This document shows, piece by piece, positions 27,768 to 37,412 of a stretch of DNA of 64,000 nucleotides (the stretch's first letter is position 1; every line of letters begins with the position of its first letter). The position numbers were made by a program, and so were the translations under genes. Origin of the DNA: CAZBBC01 sp964489835 (lineage in GTDB: Bacteria; Calditrichota; Calditrichia; JAJRVZ01). The notes beneath the pieces are model-generated. The model did no database searches, was not told the origin of the DNA, and saw nothing but the letters and a program-made list of their open reading frames with translations. The stretch is taken from the NCBI GenBank assembly GCA_964489835.1, contig CAZBBC010000004.1, positions 1-64,000 on the forward strand. The letters run 5' to 3'.

Positions 27768-29045
27768 ATGAATATAAAGGAATCCACCAATCGCTTAGAA
27801 CCGACAAAGCTATATCGCTGGATTGTTCTTGTGTTTGTCAGTCTGGCAATGTTTGGTAATTACTATATATATGACAGTATTAGTCCACTAGCTGATTTAC
27901 TCGCCAAGCAACTTCAGTTTAGTGATTCCGATATAGGTCTCCTCAATGGTATCTATAGTCTACCTAATATATTTATGGTAGTGATTGGTGGTATTATTAT
28001 CGATCGACTGGGTACAAGGAAGTCAACGATAATATTTGCTATATTATGTCTGATCGGTGCTGCCTTTACCGCTTTTAAAGGCAATTTAACCACCATGACC
28101 GTTGGGCGTTTGATTTTTGGTCTTGGAGCAGAATCCCTGATTGTTGCCGTTACAACCATCTTAGCCCGCTGGTTCAAAGGCAAAGAGCTTTCTTTTGCTT
28201 TTGGTATTAATCTAACGATTGCCCGTCTGGGCTCTTTCGCTGCTTTAAACTCCCCAACCTGGGCAAAATCTTATTATGAAAACTGGCAGGATCCCCTGTT
28301 GATTGCATTAATCGCTGGTGTTATTTCAGTCGCTTCCGTGATTATATATATTGGATTGGACCGCAAGGCCGAGAGAATATATACATTGGGAAAAACATCA
28401 GAACCGGATAAAGTTATTTTTAAGGATATTTTTAAGTTCAATTTATCTTTTTGGTATATCACACTTCTTTGCGTGACATTTTATTCAGCAATCTTTCCTT
28501 TTCAAACCTTTGCTGTAAAGTTTTTTATAGAAGTCCATGGAGTGACCAGGGAATTCGGGGGCTTTTTATCCAGTCTATTAACTTTCTTTGCGATGATATT
28601 TACACCCTTGTTTGGTCTTCTGGCTGATAAGATCGGTAAACGCTCTTTATTGATGATGTTTGGGTCACTGTTACTTATACCGGTATATCTATTACTGGTA
28701 TATTCCAATGTTTCCCTATTTTTCCCGATGGCAATAATGGGGATATCATTTTCCCTGGTGCCGGCTGTGATGTGGCCCTCGGTTGCTTATATCACAGAGG
28801 AATCCCGACTGGGAACCGCCTATGGTTTGATGACTATGATCCAGAATATTGGTCTGGCCGGATTTAATTTCCTGATCGGCTGGGTAAATGATTTTAGCAG
28901 CGGATACACCGTTGGTATGTGGATTTTTACCACACTGGGATTTTTTGGGTTAATTTTTGCGCTTCTTCTGAGGAAACGGGAAACGGGTCCCCAGGGACAT
29001 GGACTTGAATGGAGTATGGTGGAAAGAAAAAAGGCAAATTTATAA
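27768..29045 (+). CDS. MFS transporter, MFSD1-like
   Basis: This is a 12-helix major facilitator carrier of about 425 residues. The loop 2-3 signature GGIIIDRLGTRKS, the helix 4 GRLIFGLGAESL, and the mirror motif GLLADKIGKRS in the C-terminal half are clear. The overall pattern, with NYYIYDSISPLADLL in helix 1, resembles the MFSD1 group, whose animal member exports dipeptides from lysosomes; bacterial substrates are not established. The GGAG at 27758-27761 fits the ATG at 27768 better than the one at 27765. It is convergent with pckA. Confidence 0.8.
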   Translation: MNIKESTNRLEPTKLYRWIVLVFVSLAMFGNYYIYDSISPLADLLAKQLQFSDSDIGLLNGIYSLPNIFMVVIGGIIIDRLGTRKSTIIFAILCLIGAAFTAFKGNLTTMTVGRLIFGLGAESLIVAVTTILARWFKGKELSFAFGINLTIARLGSFAALNSPTWAKSYYENWQDPLLIALIAGVISVASVIIYIGLDRKAERIYTLGKTSEPDKVIFKDIFKFNLSFWYITLLCVTFYSAIFPFQTFAVKFFIEVHGVTREFGGFLSSLLTFFAMIFTPLFGLLADKIGKRSLLMMFGSLLLIPVYLLLVYSNVSLFFPMAIMGISFSLVPAVMWPSVAYITEESRLGTAYGLMTMIQNIGLAGFNFLIGWVNDFSSGYTVGMWIFTTLGFFGLIFALLLRKRETGPQGHGLEWSMVERKKANL

Positions 29046-29087
29046 ATGATTGATTTGTCTTCAGTTAATATTTCTAATTTAATCAGC

Positions 29088-30713
29088 TTAAGTGAGCGGT
29101 CCGGCTGCTTTTACCTTTTCGGTTACATGTTCGTGATACTCTACAAAATTTTTCTTGAACAACTTAGCAAGAAGGGTCGCTTGTTTATCATAAGCTTTCT
29201 TGTCCTGCCAGGTGTTACGGGGATTCAATATTTCGGACGGGACGCCTGCACATGTCTGCGGTATAGCAAGATTAAACACAGGATCTCTCTCAAAAGTCAC
29301 TTTTTCAAGTTTGTTTTCCAGGGCGTTATGTAACAATACCCGGGTATATTTGATGGACATGCGTTCGCCAACACCATAGGGGCCACCGGTCCAACCGGTA
29401 TTGACTAACCAAACCTTAGCTTTATATTTTTCTATTTTTTCACCGAGAATCTTGGCGTAAACGGAGGGATGCAAAGGCATAAAAGGTGCCCCAAAACAGG
29501 CACTGAAAGTTGCCTGGGGCTCTGTAATGCCTCGTTCTGTCCCGGCGACTTTGGCTGTATAGCCGGAAAGAAAATGGTACATCGCTTGTTCCGGTGTTAA
29601 TCGGGCAATTGGTGGTAATACACCAAATGCATCAGCAGTTAAAAAGATTATATTCTCAGGATGATTGCTTATACCACTCGCAACAATATTTTTAATATGT
29701 GTAATCGGATAAGCAGCACGTGTGTTTTCAGTAATAGTATCATCATTAAGATCAGAACGTCGCCAATGGGTATCAAATACCACATTTTCCAGTATGGTCC
29801 CAAACTTTCTGGTAGTTTCATAAATATCCGGTTCAGCTTCTTTTGATAACCTAATCACTTTAGCATAGCATCCACCCTCGAAGTTAAAGATACCATTTTC
29901 ACTCCAGCCATGTTCATCATCGCCAATCAGCGCACGGTCAGGATCTGCAGAAAGTGTTGTTTTACCCGTCCCTGACAAGCCGAAAAAGAGAGCGACGTCA
30001 CCATCATTCCCCTGATTAGCAGAACAGTGCATGGACAAAACCTTTTGATGAGGCAATAGATAATTTAATATAGAAAAGACGGATTTTTTTATTTCTCCGG
30101 CATAGCTGGTCCCGCCAATAAGAACCAGTTTTTTAGCAAAATTAATCAGAACAAATGCCTCCGAATTTGTACCGTCAAGTTCAGGCACCGCATGAAATTT
30201 AGGAAGATTGATCATAGTAAATTCGGGCTGAAACTTTTCATACGCTTCTAACGATTTTATTCTTATAAACATGTTACGGGCAAATAAATTATGCCAGGCA
30301 TATTCCGTAATCACCCGGACGCCGATCTGATAACCAGGCTCTGCTCCGGCATAGCAATCCTGTACAAATATATCATTTCCCTGCAGGTAGGCTAAGACCC
30401 GAAAATAGACTCTGTTAAAACGCTCTTCTGTAAATGGTACATTTACTTTTCCCCAGGAAATATGTGATTCAGAACTGGGTTCTTTAACAATAAATTTATC
30501 ATTCGGAGATCTGCCAGTAAAAGCACCGGTGCGTAAGATAACAGGACCAAGATGTCCGATAACTCCTTCGCGTCTTCGAATGATCTGTTCATACAGTGCG
30601 GGCGTGGATAAATTCCAATATATGTTATTGACATTCTTTATACCGAGATAATCCAATCCAACGGAACCACGGGCATGACCGGCCTCACGTTGTGCAATTT
30701 GTTCTTGTGCCAT
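29088..30713 (-). CDS. pckA: Phosphoenolpyruvate carboxykinase (ATP)
   Basis: This enzyme converts oxaloacetate and ATP to PEP and CO2, the gateway to gluconeogenesis. It belongs to the ATP-dependent family: the P-loop GLSGTGKTTLSAD, the substrate loop TGRSPNDKF near the N-terminus, LIGGTSYAGEIKKS with the catalytic Lys, and LIGDDEHGW for metal binding. At 541 residues it has normal length. It stands alone. With Pgm and the PEP-synthase regulator in this window, it suggests active gluconeogenesis from acids or amino acids. Confidence 0.96.
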   Translation of the reverse strand: MAQEQIAQREAGHARGSVGLDYLGIKNVNNIYWNLSTPALYEQIIRRREGVIGHLGPVILRTGAFTGRSPNDKFIVKEPSSESHISWGKVNVPFTEERFNRVYFRVLAYLQGNDIFVQDCYAGAEPGYQIGVRVITEYAWHNLFARNMFIRIKSLEAYEKFQPEFTMINLPKFHAVPELDGTNSEAFVLINFAKKLVLIGGTSYAGEIKKSVFSILNYLLPHQKVLSMHCSANQGNDGDVALFFGLSGTGKTTLSADPDRALIGDDEHGWSENGIFNFEGGCYAKVIRLSKEAEPDIYETTRKFGTILENVVFDTHWRRSDLNDDTITENTRAAYPITHIKNIVASGISNHPENIIFLTADAFGVLPPIARLTPEQAMYHFLSGYTAKVAGTERGITEPQATFSACFGAPFMPLHPSVYAKILGEKIEKYKAKVWLVNTGWTGGPYGVGERMSIKYTRVLLHNALENKLEKVTFERDPVFNLAIPQTCAGVPSEILNPRNTWQDKKAYDKQATLLAKLFKKNFVEYHEHVTEKVKAAGPLT

Positions 30714-31087
30714 TTTCTTTCCTTCCTGTATTGTTCTTATGATACGCGATGTTATTTTCTTGTAAAATTCCTTTTCCCGTGTGATCGGCTATATATCAGA
30801 CGGAATTTTTATTTGAAATATTTGAACGCAATAGTCGATCGTATATTCCTTTTACTCCACGAGATATCTTCTGGATCTAGCTTTTATGGAAAATCATTTA
30901 GGCAATTTGTAAATTCAGGTAATATCACTATTTAGCCATTGTCTGATATGCGACCTAACTATAGAATGTGACATCATCTGATATTCTTAGTCTAAGTTAA
31001 TATATTTATTTAACTCCTTCAAACAGTACTGCTTATGATACAGATAATATTTAAATTGAGATATATCCCATAAATTGCATAATACCG
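30714..31087. other. Intergenic region upstream of pckA and barrel pair
   Basis: About 370 bases separate divergent pckA and the 31088 gene. I see no RNA gene or repeat. An 86-codon plus-strand reading at 30675-30935 overlaps the start of pckA and has no recognisable protein character. Promoters for both directions should lie here. Confidence 0.5.
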
Positions 31088-31684
31088 ATGAAATCTACCT
31101 TTATTTATCTCTTTATTATCATGTTACAAATCACCGGCACGGAAAAACAATTTCTTTTTGCAGAGAATATTAAAGAAGCTTTTGAATCCACTACCCTTAG
31201 CCTTGAATTTATTTCAAATTCGAATCATAATACTTTTCATCAATACTGGAATCCGGCCTATGGTGCAAAAATACAGATTGAGATGCCCTTTTATTACGGT
31301 ACGATTCAAAGTGGTGTGGAGTTATATCCGTACAATGGTAAAAACGAAAGGTTTCCCGATTTTTTTAGCGCTTACTTTTTTCTAGGATGGGGTAAAGAGA
31401 TACTGGTCTCTTCCGGAATACACTGTTATGGTGGGTTGCGCGTGGGAAGTTACCGGATGAGTTTTGATGATGATGAAATTAATGAAACGCAAATTGTGGA
31501 AAGCGAATTAGGGGTGGGTTTAGATTCTTGGTTAAAACTCGATATATCACCGGCATGGGCAATCCATTGCCGGTTGGGTTATTTGGTAATTTATACCAAA
31601 AAACATTTGGAATTTACTATGTTTTCGGCTGGATTCTCATATACCTTTGATTCACCGCAGTGGTTAAAGGAATTTCTGAAATGA
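31088..31684 (+). CDS. Hypothetical secreted beta-rich envelope protein
   Basis: I do not recognise a family. The protein has 198 residues with a plausible signal peptide (hydrophobic residues 4-17) and then alternating strands rich in aromatic and glycine residues (FYYGTIQSGVELYPY, HCYGGLRVGSYRM, FSAGFSYTF), the pattern of a small outer-membrane beta-barrel. Its stop codon overlaps the ATG of the TonB-receptor-like gene by four bases, so the two are probably made together. It may be a partner or accessory barrel of that protein. Confidence 0.6.
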   Translation: MKSTFIYLFIIMLQITGTEKQFLFAENIKEAFESTTLSLEFISNSNHNTFHQYWNPAYGAKIQIEMPFYYGTIQSGVELYPYNGKNERFPDFFSAYFFLGWGKEILVSSGIHCYGGLRVGSYRMSFDDDEINETQIVESELGVGLDSWLKLDISPAWAIHCRLGYLVIYTKKHLEFTMFSAGFSYTFDSPQWLKEFLK

Positions 31685-33639
31685 CAGCGGGAAATAAATT
31701 AACCTGTCTGTCCTTGCTGGTCACATTACATATATTTTCTATATATGCAGGTTATGGTCCGAAGCTGCATTATACGCTTTACCGGGAACAGCTACAGAAT
31801 GGCGGTCTAGCTCAATTATCAGATATCTTTTTGTTAATTGATGAGTGGGATGGATATTCTGTCGATGGGTATTCATGGAACGGCAGTGTGAACGGTTTAG
31901 AAACCTATCAACAGCAGAACTGGATAATACTGGTTAATGGTCAAAAAATAGACTTAAAGGTTTTTGATAGTACAAATATAAATTTGCTTCCATTCAGTCC
32001 AGACCATATTGACTCCATTGAGGTATATATTTATCCTCAATTAAAAGAGGATGCTTTCTCGGATCAGGGTCTTTTACACTTCCATATCCGCGATATTCCA
32101 ATGGGGCTAACCGTTCAAGGGCAATATACTCTGGGAAATAAATCAGGAGATCCCGGACCTTACCGTTATACAGAGTATCGTAGTAAAAATATTGATCGGG
32201 TCGCGGCGGACGATTCTTATTGGATTAGCTATAAAAATAGCACTGGATATTTGGGTGTCGGATATTTTTCCAGGGTGTATTATCCTACGGATCCTCTTAT
32301 TTCTGATCGAAATCAACAAATATATCCGGATGGTAATCCGGTAATTTACTGCGAATCAATCTCTCTCCGGGCCGGGATGTCAGATATTATTAGTCAGCCT
32401 CAGATCGAACTTTCATGCTCATCCATGGAGGACTTCTATTTTTTTAAACCGTTTGGACGGGAGATCCCCGTAAGGAACGACTTCACCTTCATTGGAATAA
32501 AAGGAAATATAGATATACCAAAGGGATATCACCTTGGTTATAAATTTCGCTATACAGCCAATACATTGAAAGAACGTCAGAATATATATCATCTGAATTT
32601 TGACTGGAAAGAAGAACAGTATGATGGTATTATCCAGGCTGATATTCAAAAAGCAGGTTATTCTTTACAATTCGGTGTCGGGATAAATCATCTGAATATC
32701 GTGTCAGGCTATCGCTTATCACAAAATTTCCTTAACAGTGGAACGTTGTTTGGATCATTCCAATTCAATGAAATATCTCACAACTCGCAAAAGATTGATG
32801 CCCGGGTGGTGGTGAATAAAAATGATGTATCGCTAAACATATCAGCGGTAAATCGATGGAATATTAATAATAAACAAGTGCTGACAGGAATTGCTTCCTT
32901 TTATCAGACTAATCTAATTTCTGAAAACACATACTGGTACTGGTTAGAGAGGGGATATAATTTTATTACAAATTATAACGGTGAGTATCAGGTACAGGGA
33001 ACAATCGGACCGGCCCAAAAAATTACCGTTGATCTTATATGGCGGAGAAATGAAGATACTGCTCCGGCTTTCGAAAGCGGTATCTCTTACCGGGCATTTT
33101 TGAAAAAAAATTGGGAAGATCAAGATTTTCGGTATGACCCGGAAGTAGAGGTGAATGCCGGCCCTATCATTTTAAGATCCGGACAATCGGGAAATGCCGG
33201 CCACGCGTTTTTTAAATTAACGTATAATCATTTACCGTTATTTAATCATCATCTCTTTTACCGTTATACGACAGTGTTAGGCGGTACAAAATTATTCAGA
33301 GATCTGTGGTGTGCTGTGCCTGCGCATTCTTTACTATATCGGGTTACTTATCAGCCGGTAGAAAATTTTTCTATATGGGTGATGCTTAAATACTTATCCT
33401 CAACTTTTTGGAGTGATTTATCAGGAATTGATAAACACAGCGCCGGTAAATATTCAGCCGTGATCTCCGATGTAATTCTGATCGATCTGGCAGTGAATAA
33501 ATGGTTGTGGAAGAGAAGAATAAAACTGAAAATAATTTTTCGTAATTTGCTCAACCAAAAAAATATCTCGTATCCGATCGGTGCTTCATTGGATTTACGC
33601 TTCTATGCGCAAGCAGAAATATTTCTAAATTTTTATTAA
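31681..33639 (+). CDS. TonB-dependent-receptor-like outer membrane protein
   Basis: This protein of about 652 residues starts with a signal sequence (LTCLSLLVTLHIFSIYAG). Residues about 25-150 resemble a TonB receptor plug: WIILVNGQKIDLKVF, then HIDSIEVYIYP, then an LLHFHIRD strand. The rest is a long series of amphipathic strands ending in a C-terminal aromatic (EIFLNFY), as in outer-membrane barrels. No carboxypeptidase-like domain precedes the plug and I see no clear TonB box. The plug is a diverged version. I chose the ATG at 31681, which overlaps the upstream stop, rather than 31660. The substrate is unknown. Confidence 0.65.
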   Translation: MTAGNKLTCLSLLVTLHIFSIYAGYGPKLHYTLYREQLQNGGLAQLSDIFLLIDEWDGYSVDGYSWNGSVNGLETYQQQNWIILVNGQKIDLKVFDSTNINLLPFSPDHIDSIEVYIYPQLKEDAFSDQGLLHFHIRDIPMGLTVQGQYTLGNKSGDPGPYRYTEYRSKNIDRVAADDSYWISYKNSTGYLGVGYFSRVYYPTDPLISDRNQQIYPDGNPVIYCESISLRAGMSDIISQPQIELSCSSMEDFYFFKPFGREIPVRNDFTFIGIKGNIDIPKGYHLGYKFRYTANTLKERQNIYHLNFDWKEEQYDGIIQADIQKAGYSLQFGVGINHLNIVSGYRLSQNFLNSGTLFGSFQFNEISHNSQKIDARVVVNKNDVSLNISAVNRWNINNKQVLTGIASFYQTNLISENTYWYWLERGYNFITNYNGEYQVQGTIGPAQKITVDLIWRRNEDTAPAFESGISYRAFLKKNWEDQDFRYDPEVEVNAGPIILRSGQSGNAGHAFFKLTYNHLPLFNHHLFYRYTTVLGGTKLFRDLWCAVPAHSLLYRVTYQPVENFSIWVMLKYLSSTFWSDLSGIDKHSAGKYSAVISDVILIDLAVNKWLWKRRIKLKIIFRNLLNQKNISYPIGASLDLRFYAQAEIFLNFY

Positions 33640-33687
33640 ATTGTCAGTTAAATGATCGATTAATGACAATCAAAAACGGAAAATGGG

Positions 33688-35340
33688 ATGGGAACACATA
33701 AACTGGCCGGTAAACCGGTACCGGCAGAATTATTGGTAAATATTCCCCGGTTAGTGGCTGCCTATTATACACAACAACCGGATCCGGTAGAACCTTCGCA
33801 ACAGGTCTCATTCGGAACTTCAGGACATCGCGGTTCTTCTCAAAAGAACAGCTTTAATGAAGTGCATATCATGGCTATTTGCCAATCGATCAGCGAGACC
33901 AGAAAGGCCAATGGAATTTTTGGACCTCTTTTTATCGGCAAGGATACCCATGCGCTCTCCGAACCGGCATTGCTGACGGCGATTGAAGTGTTCGCAGCCA
34001 ATGATATGGTTATTATGATTGATAAGGATTTCGCTTATACCCCGACGCCGGTTATTTCCCATGCGATTTTGAATTATAACCAGGACCGGGTCAAGGGATT
34101 AGCCGATGGTGTCATCATCACTCCTTCACATAATCCTCCTGAGGATGGCGGAATAAAATATAATCCACCGAATGGAGGACCTGCGGATACAAAAATTACA
34201 AAAATTATAGAGAACCGGGCCAATGAAATTTTAAATAGTCGCTTAAAAGAAGTTAAAAGAATTTCTGTAGAAAAAGCACTAAAAAGATCTGCAACTAAGA
34301 GATATGACTATATCATTCCTTATGTAAAAGACCTGACATCCATTATTGATATGCAGGTAATAAAATCGGCAAATCTGGTAATTGGAGTAGATCCGATGGG
34401 CGGCTCCGGGATTGCTTATTGGGATCCAATTGCCGATATCTACGGGGTCAATTTGAATGTAGTAAATAATCACGTTGATCCAAGTTTTTCCTTTATGACC
34501 CTGGACAGAGACGGCAAGATCCGGATGGATTGTTCTTCCCCTTATGCCATGGCCGGTCTGGTCAGTTTAAAAGATAAATTTGATATAGCCTTTGGTAATG
34601 ATCCCGATTATGACCGGCACGGTATAGTAACAAAAAAAGGCGGTCTTCTTAATCCGAATCATTACCTGGCAGTTGCTATCCAGTATTTATTTAAACAGCG
34701 GGATAAGTGGAATAAAAATACATTTATCGGTAAAACATTAGTTTCCAGTACCATGATAGACCGGGTTGCTGCGCACCTGGGAAGAGAACTCAAAGAAGTT
34801 CCGGTTGGATTTAAGTGGTTTGTTGAGGGATTATTGGATGGTTCTTTCGGCTTTGGGGGAGAAGAAAGTGCCGGCGCTTCTTTCCTGAGAAAAAATGGTC
34901 AGGTCTGGACAACTGATAAAGATGGTATTATAATGGATTTGCTGGCGGCGGAAATCACGGCATATACAGGTCATGATCCGGCACAACATTATAAATATCT
35001 CGAAGAAAAATTTGGCAGTCCCGTATACGAGCGTATTGATGCACCGGCATCAAGAAGAGAAAAAGCGGTCCTTCAGAACTTGAAACCAGAGTTGATAGCC
35101 GCAGATAAATTAGCCGGGGAAAAGATAAAAGCAAAACTAACACATGCACCGGGAAATGGTGCGCCTATAGGAGGATTAAAGGTTATTACTGAGAATGGCT
35201 GGTTTGCAGCAAGACCTTCCGGAACAGAGGATATCTATAAAATATACAGTGAAAGTTTCCGGGGAACCAATCATCTTAAAAGAATTCAGGAAGAAGCACA
35301 GGAAATTGTAAAGAAGGCATTTAAGGCGGAGGGCCTGTAA
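33688..35340 (+). CDS. pgm: Phosphoglucomutase
   Basis: This enzyme interconverts glucose-1-phosphate and glucose-6-phosphate. It is of the alpha-D-phosphohexomutase superfamily, 550 residues, matching the E. coli Pgm type. The N-terminal FGTSGHRG, the active-site loop TPSHNPPEDGG with phosphoserine Ser147, the metal-binding DPDYDRHG, the sugar loop FGGEESAGAS, and the phosphate-binding RPSGTEDIYK are all present. It stands alone on the plus strand and would feed glycogen, UDP-glucose or trehalose synthesis. Confidence 0.95.
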   Translation: MGTHKLAGKPVPAELLVNIPRLVAAYYTQQPDPVEPSQQVSFGTSGHRGSSQKNSFNEVHIMAICQSISETRKANGIFGPLFIGKDTHALSEPALLTAIEVFAANDMVIMIDKDFAYTPTPVISHAILNYNQDRVKGLADGVIITPSHNPPEDGGIKYNPPNGGPADTKITKIIENRANEILNSRLKEVKRISVEKALKRSATKRYDYIIPYVKDLTSIIDMQVIKSANLVIGVDPMGGSGIAYWDPIADIYGVNLNVVNNHVDPSFSFMTLDRDGKIRMDCSSPYAMAGLVSLKDKFDIAFGNDPDYDRHGIVTKKGGLLNPNHYLAVAIQYLFKQRDKWNKNTFIGKTLVSSTMIDRVAAHLGRELKEVPVGFKWFVEGLLDGSFGFGGEESAGASFLRKNGQVWTTDKDGIIMDLLAAEITAYTGHDPAQHYKYLEEKFGSPVYERIDAPASRREKAVLQNLKPELIAADKLAGEKIKAKLTHAPGNGAPIGGLKVITENGWFAARPSGTEDIYKIYSESFRGTNHLKRIQEEAQEIVKKAFKAEGL

Positions 35341-35449
35341 GGAGATCTCTCTTGTTTAGAGATGAAAGAGGAGACGATTAAATTTTATTCGTATAGTCAT
35401 ACCTGGATGTTGATTTAAAAGAGACCGTTAACACTATTTAGTGATTATT

Positions 35450-36001
35450 ATGAAAAAAAAATCTTCCTTTAGCAGTGCGCTATCCGGAATCTTGTTATTT
35501 GTGCTATTTATTTGGGGTTTTGAATTTCTGAATTATCTGATGGCACATCGATTAAGTTATCTCGGTATTTATCCCCGAACGGTTAAGGGATTACCGGGAA
35601 TATTATTAGCGCCCTTGATTCACCATGGAATTGAACATGTATTGATGAACACTATCCCGTTTGTGTTACTGGGAGTGCTTATTTCTCTGAAAAATCATCA
35701 GAATTTATTTAAAGTATCAATATTTATCGTCATTGTAGGCGGGCTTGGGGTTTGGATTTTCGGGCGACCGGCCTTTCATGCCGGAGCCAGCGGGTTAATT
35801 TTTGGATATTTCGGATTTTTGTTAGCCAGAGGATGGAATGCAAAAGATTTTGGTTCTGTGGCAATTGCTATTATCACAGTGTTTTTTTATGGTGGAATGT
35901 TTCTGGGAATATTACCTGTCCAGACATATATTTCCTGGGAAGCCCATCTTTTTGGATTTATAGCAGGAATTATGGCCAACCGTCAATTTTCAACCGCTTA
36001 A
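35450..36001 (+). CDS. Rhomboid family intramembrane protease
   Basis: This is a six-helix rhomboid serine protease of about 183 residues. The catalytic dyad appears intact: Ser114 in HAGASGLIFG and His166 in WEAHLFGF. The oxyanion-region HxxxN motif is present as HVLMN in helix 2. It should cleave single-pass membrane proteins inside the bilayer. The ATG at 35450 (MKKKSSF) is preferred over the GTG at 35441, though neither has a clear ribosome binding site. msrB follows 52 bases later on the same strand. Its substrate is unknown. Confidence 0.88.
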   Translation: MKKKSSFSSALSGILLFVLFIWGFEFLNYLMAHRLSYLGIYPRTVKGLPGILLAPLIHHGIEHVLMNTIPFVLLGVLISLKNHQNLFKVSIFIVIVGGLGVWIFGRPAFHAGASGLIFGYFGFLLARGWNAKDFGSVAIAIITVFFYGGMFLGILPVQTYISWEAHLFGFIAGIMANRQFSTA

Positions 36002-36053
36002 ATATTATTGATGAAAGTCATATGAAGCCAAAATTATTTTTGAAAGGATAACC

Positions 36054-36464
36054 ATGAGTAATAAAATAAAAAAAAGTGAGGAGGAATGGCGTCACCTTTT
36101 AACTCCCGAACAATTTAAAATTACCCGTCAAAAAGGAACCGAACCCCCTTTTTCCGGTAAATATAACAACTTTAAAAAAAAAGGTGTCTACGTCTGTTCC
36201 TGTTGTGGTAACAATCTTTTTAGTTCTGAAACAAAATATGACTCCGGATCAGGTTGGCCAAGTTATTGGAAGCCCTATGCTGAAGGTAATATTAAGACTA
36301 AAGATGATCATAGCCATTTAATGGTCAGAACAGAAGTTATTTGTAACAACTGTGATGCTCATCTGGGGCATGTGTTTGAGGATGGCCCACAACCTACAGG
36401 TCTTCGCTTTTGTATTAATTCAGCTTCATTAGACTTTAAGGCTAATCTGGAGAATGTGAACTGA
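36054..36464 (+). CDS. msrB: Peptide-methionine (R)-S-oxide reductase
   Basis: MsrB reduces methionine-R-sulfoxide in proteins, a repair function. It has two zinc-binding CxxC motifs (CSCCG and CNNC), SGSGWPSYW, HLGHVF, and catalytic Cys120 in RFCINSASL. At 136 residues with no signal peptide it is the free-standing cytoplasmic form. An AAAGGA precedes the ATG. It is downstream of the rhomboid gene and convergent with the zinc-ribbon gene. Confidence 0.95.
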   Translation: MSNKIKKSEEEWRHLLTPEQFKITRQKGTEPPFSGKYNNFKKKGVYVCSCCGNNLFSSETKYDSGSGWPSYWKPYAEGNIKTKDDHSHLMVRTEVICNNCDAHLGHVFEDGPQPTGLRFCINSASLDFKANLENVN

Positions 36465-36496
36465 AAGAAAATAACACAGTCGGAAGAACGAGGATT

Positions 36497-36955
36497 TTAA
36501 AGATAAGATTCCAGTGTATTGTTTTCAAAAGAACGGGCGATCTGTTGTTCCGCGTCAACGATCTTCATTTTATGAAAAATACATCCTTTTTTAAGACAAC
36601 CCTCGACGATCCCACCTTTAGGAAGTTCCAAAACAAACATTGGAGAGGAGCAAAGTTGACAAGTGTCAGCATGATCGGTTAAACTGACCCCACATTCAGG
36701 GCAGAAAAATTCAGCAACACCACCTTTTGGAATAGAAAGACCCTCTTCGACATTATCATAGCTACCATAAATCGGATCAAGATATATAAATCCATCCTGC
36801 TCTTTATATCTTACTTTTAATTTTATCGATGGGTGGCCATGAATTTTTTTAGAATCACAACATAATTGGTGCCCATTCGGACAGGTTACATGTTTTACAT
36901 TTAGTTTCTTGGAGGATATTTCAACCTCGATCTGAACCTTTTCTTTTCCTGGCAT
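36497..36955 (-). CDS. Hypothetical multi-cysteine zinc-ribbon protein
   Basis: I do not recognise a named family. The 152-residue soluble protein has a beta-rich N-terminal half containing TCPNGHQLCC, followed by a double ribbon of FFCPECGVSL and TCQLCSS, and a late pair around EGCLKKGC. The cysteine spacing suggests two or more bound zinc ions or an iron-sulfur site. No helicase, nuclease or DNA-binding domain is apparent. It is a single gene convergent with msrB, with 450 empty bases upstream. Confidence 0.65.
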   Translation of the reverse strand: MPGKEKVQIEVEISSKKLNVKHVTCPNGHQLCCDSKKIHGHPSIKLKVRYKEQDGFIYLDPIYGSYDNVEEGLSIPKGGVAEFFCPECGVSLTDHADTCQLCSSPMFVLELPKGGIVEGCLKKGCIFHKMKIVDAEQQIARSFENNTLESYL

Positions 36956-37412
36956 AATTATCTCCGATATTTTCCAAATAAATATATAAAAAATTAATAT
37001 ACCTTGCTACTGTTAAATATACACTGCCAACTTGAATAAGTTTCTTAGGATGTATCAAATAATAACAGTTTTACGGTGTGTGATCAAGACCTTCAGTTTA
37101 ATTATCGGCATGGTCTATCTATATAAAGTGCCCACTTTATATGCTTTGGCGAGATTTCATATTCATCCCATAAAATATTTAAACGTCAGGCTTTATCGTA
37201 ATTTTTAAAGAAATTTTTTATTAAATATAAATATACTAAAAAGATAAAAAGGATTCTAAATATTCTGGAGAAATCAAAATATTTATGTATCCAATTATAC
37301 TAATGAAAATGCCATACCGGGAAATTATGAAATAAATATGGTTGGGGGCACTCATGCTAATTGTTAGTATGGCCAGAGTATCACAATTAAATGGTAAAAT
37401 ATCCTGAATGAG
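36956..37412. other. Intergenic region with inverted repeat
   Basis: About 457 bases between two minus-strand genes. No gene is visible. The strongest feature is the 22-base inverted repeat at 37121-37142. The rest is AT-rich. A promoter for the zinc-ribbon gene should lie near the left end. Confidence 0.5.
37121..37142. repeat. 10-bp-arm inverted repeat
   Basis: ATATAAAGTG and CACTTTATAT are perfect reverse complements separated by CC. The near-zero spacer favours a dimeric protein binding site over an RNA hairpin, because a two-base loop must open. It lies 179 bases upstream of the zinc-ribbon gene start. Confidence 0.45.

Noticed and set aside
29046..29333. 95-codon plus-strand reading after the MFS gene
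   Set aside because: It lies almost wholly antisense to the 3' end of pckA, and its translation has no recognisable protein character.
36054..36955. MsrB and zinc-ribbon gene as a functional pair
   Set aside because: They are convergent, so neighbourhood gives little support for shared function.
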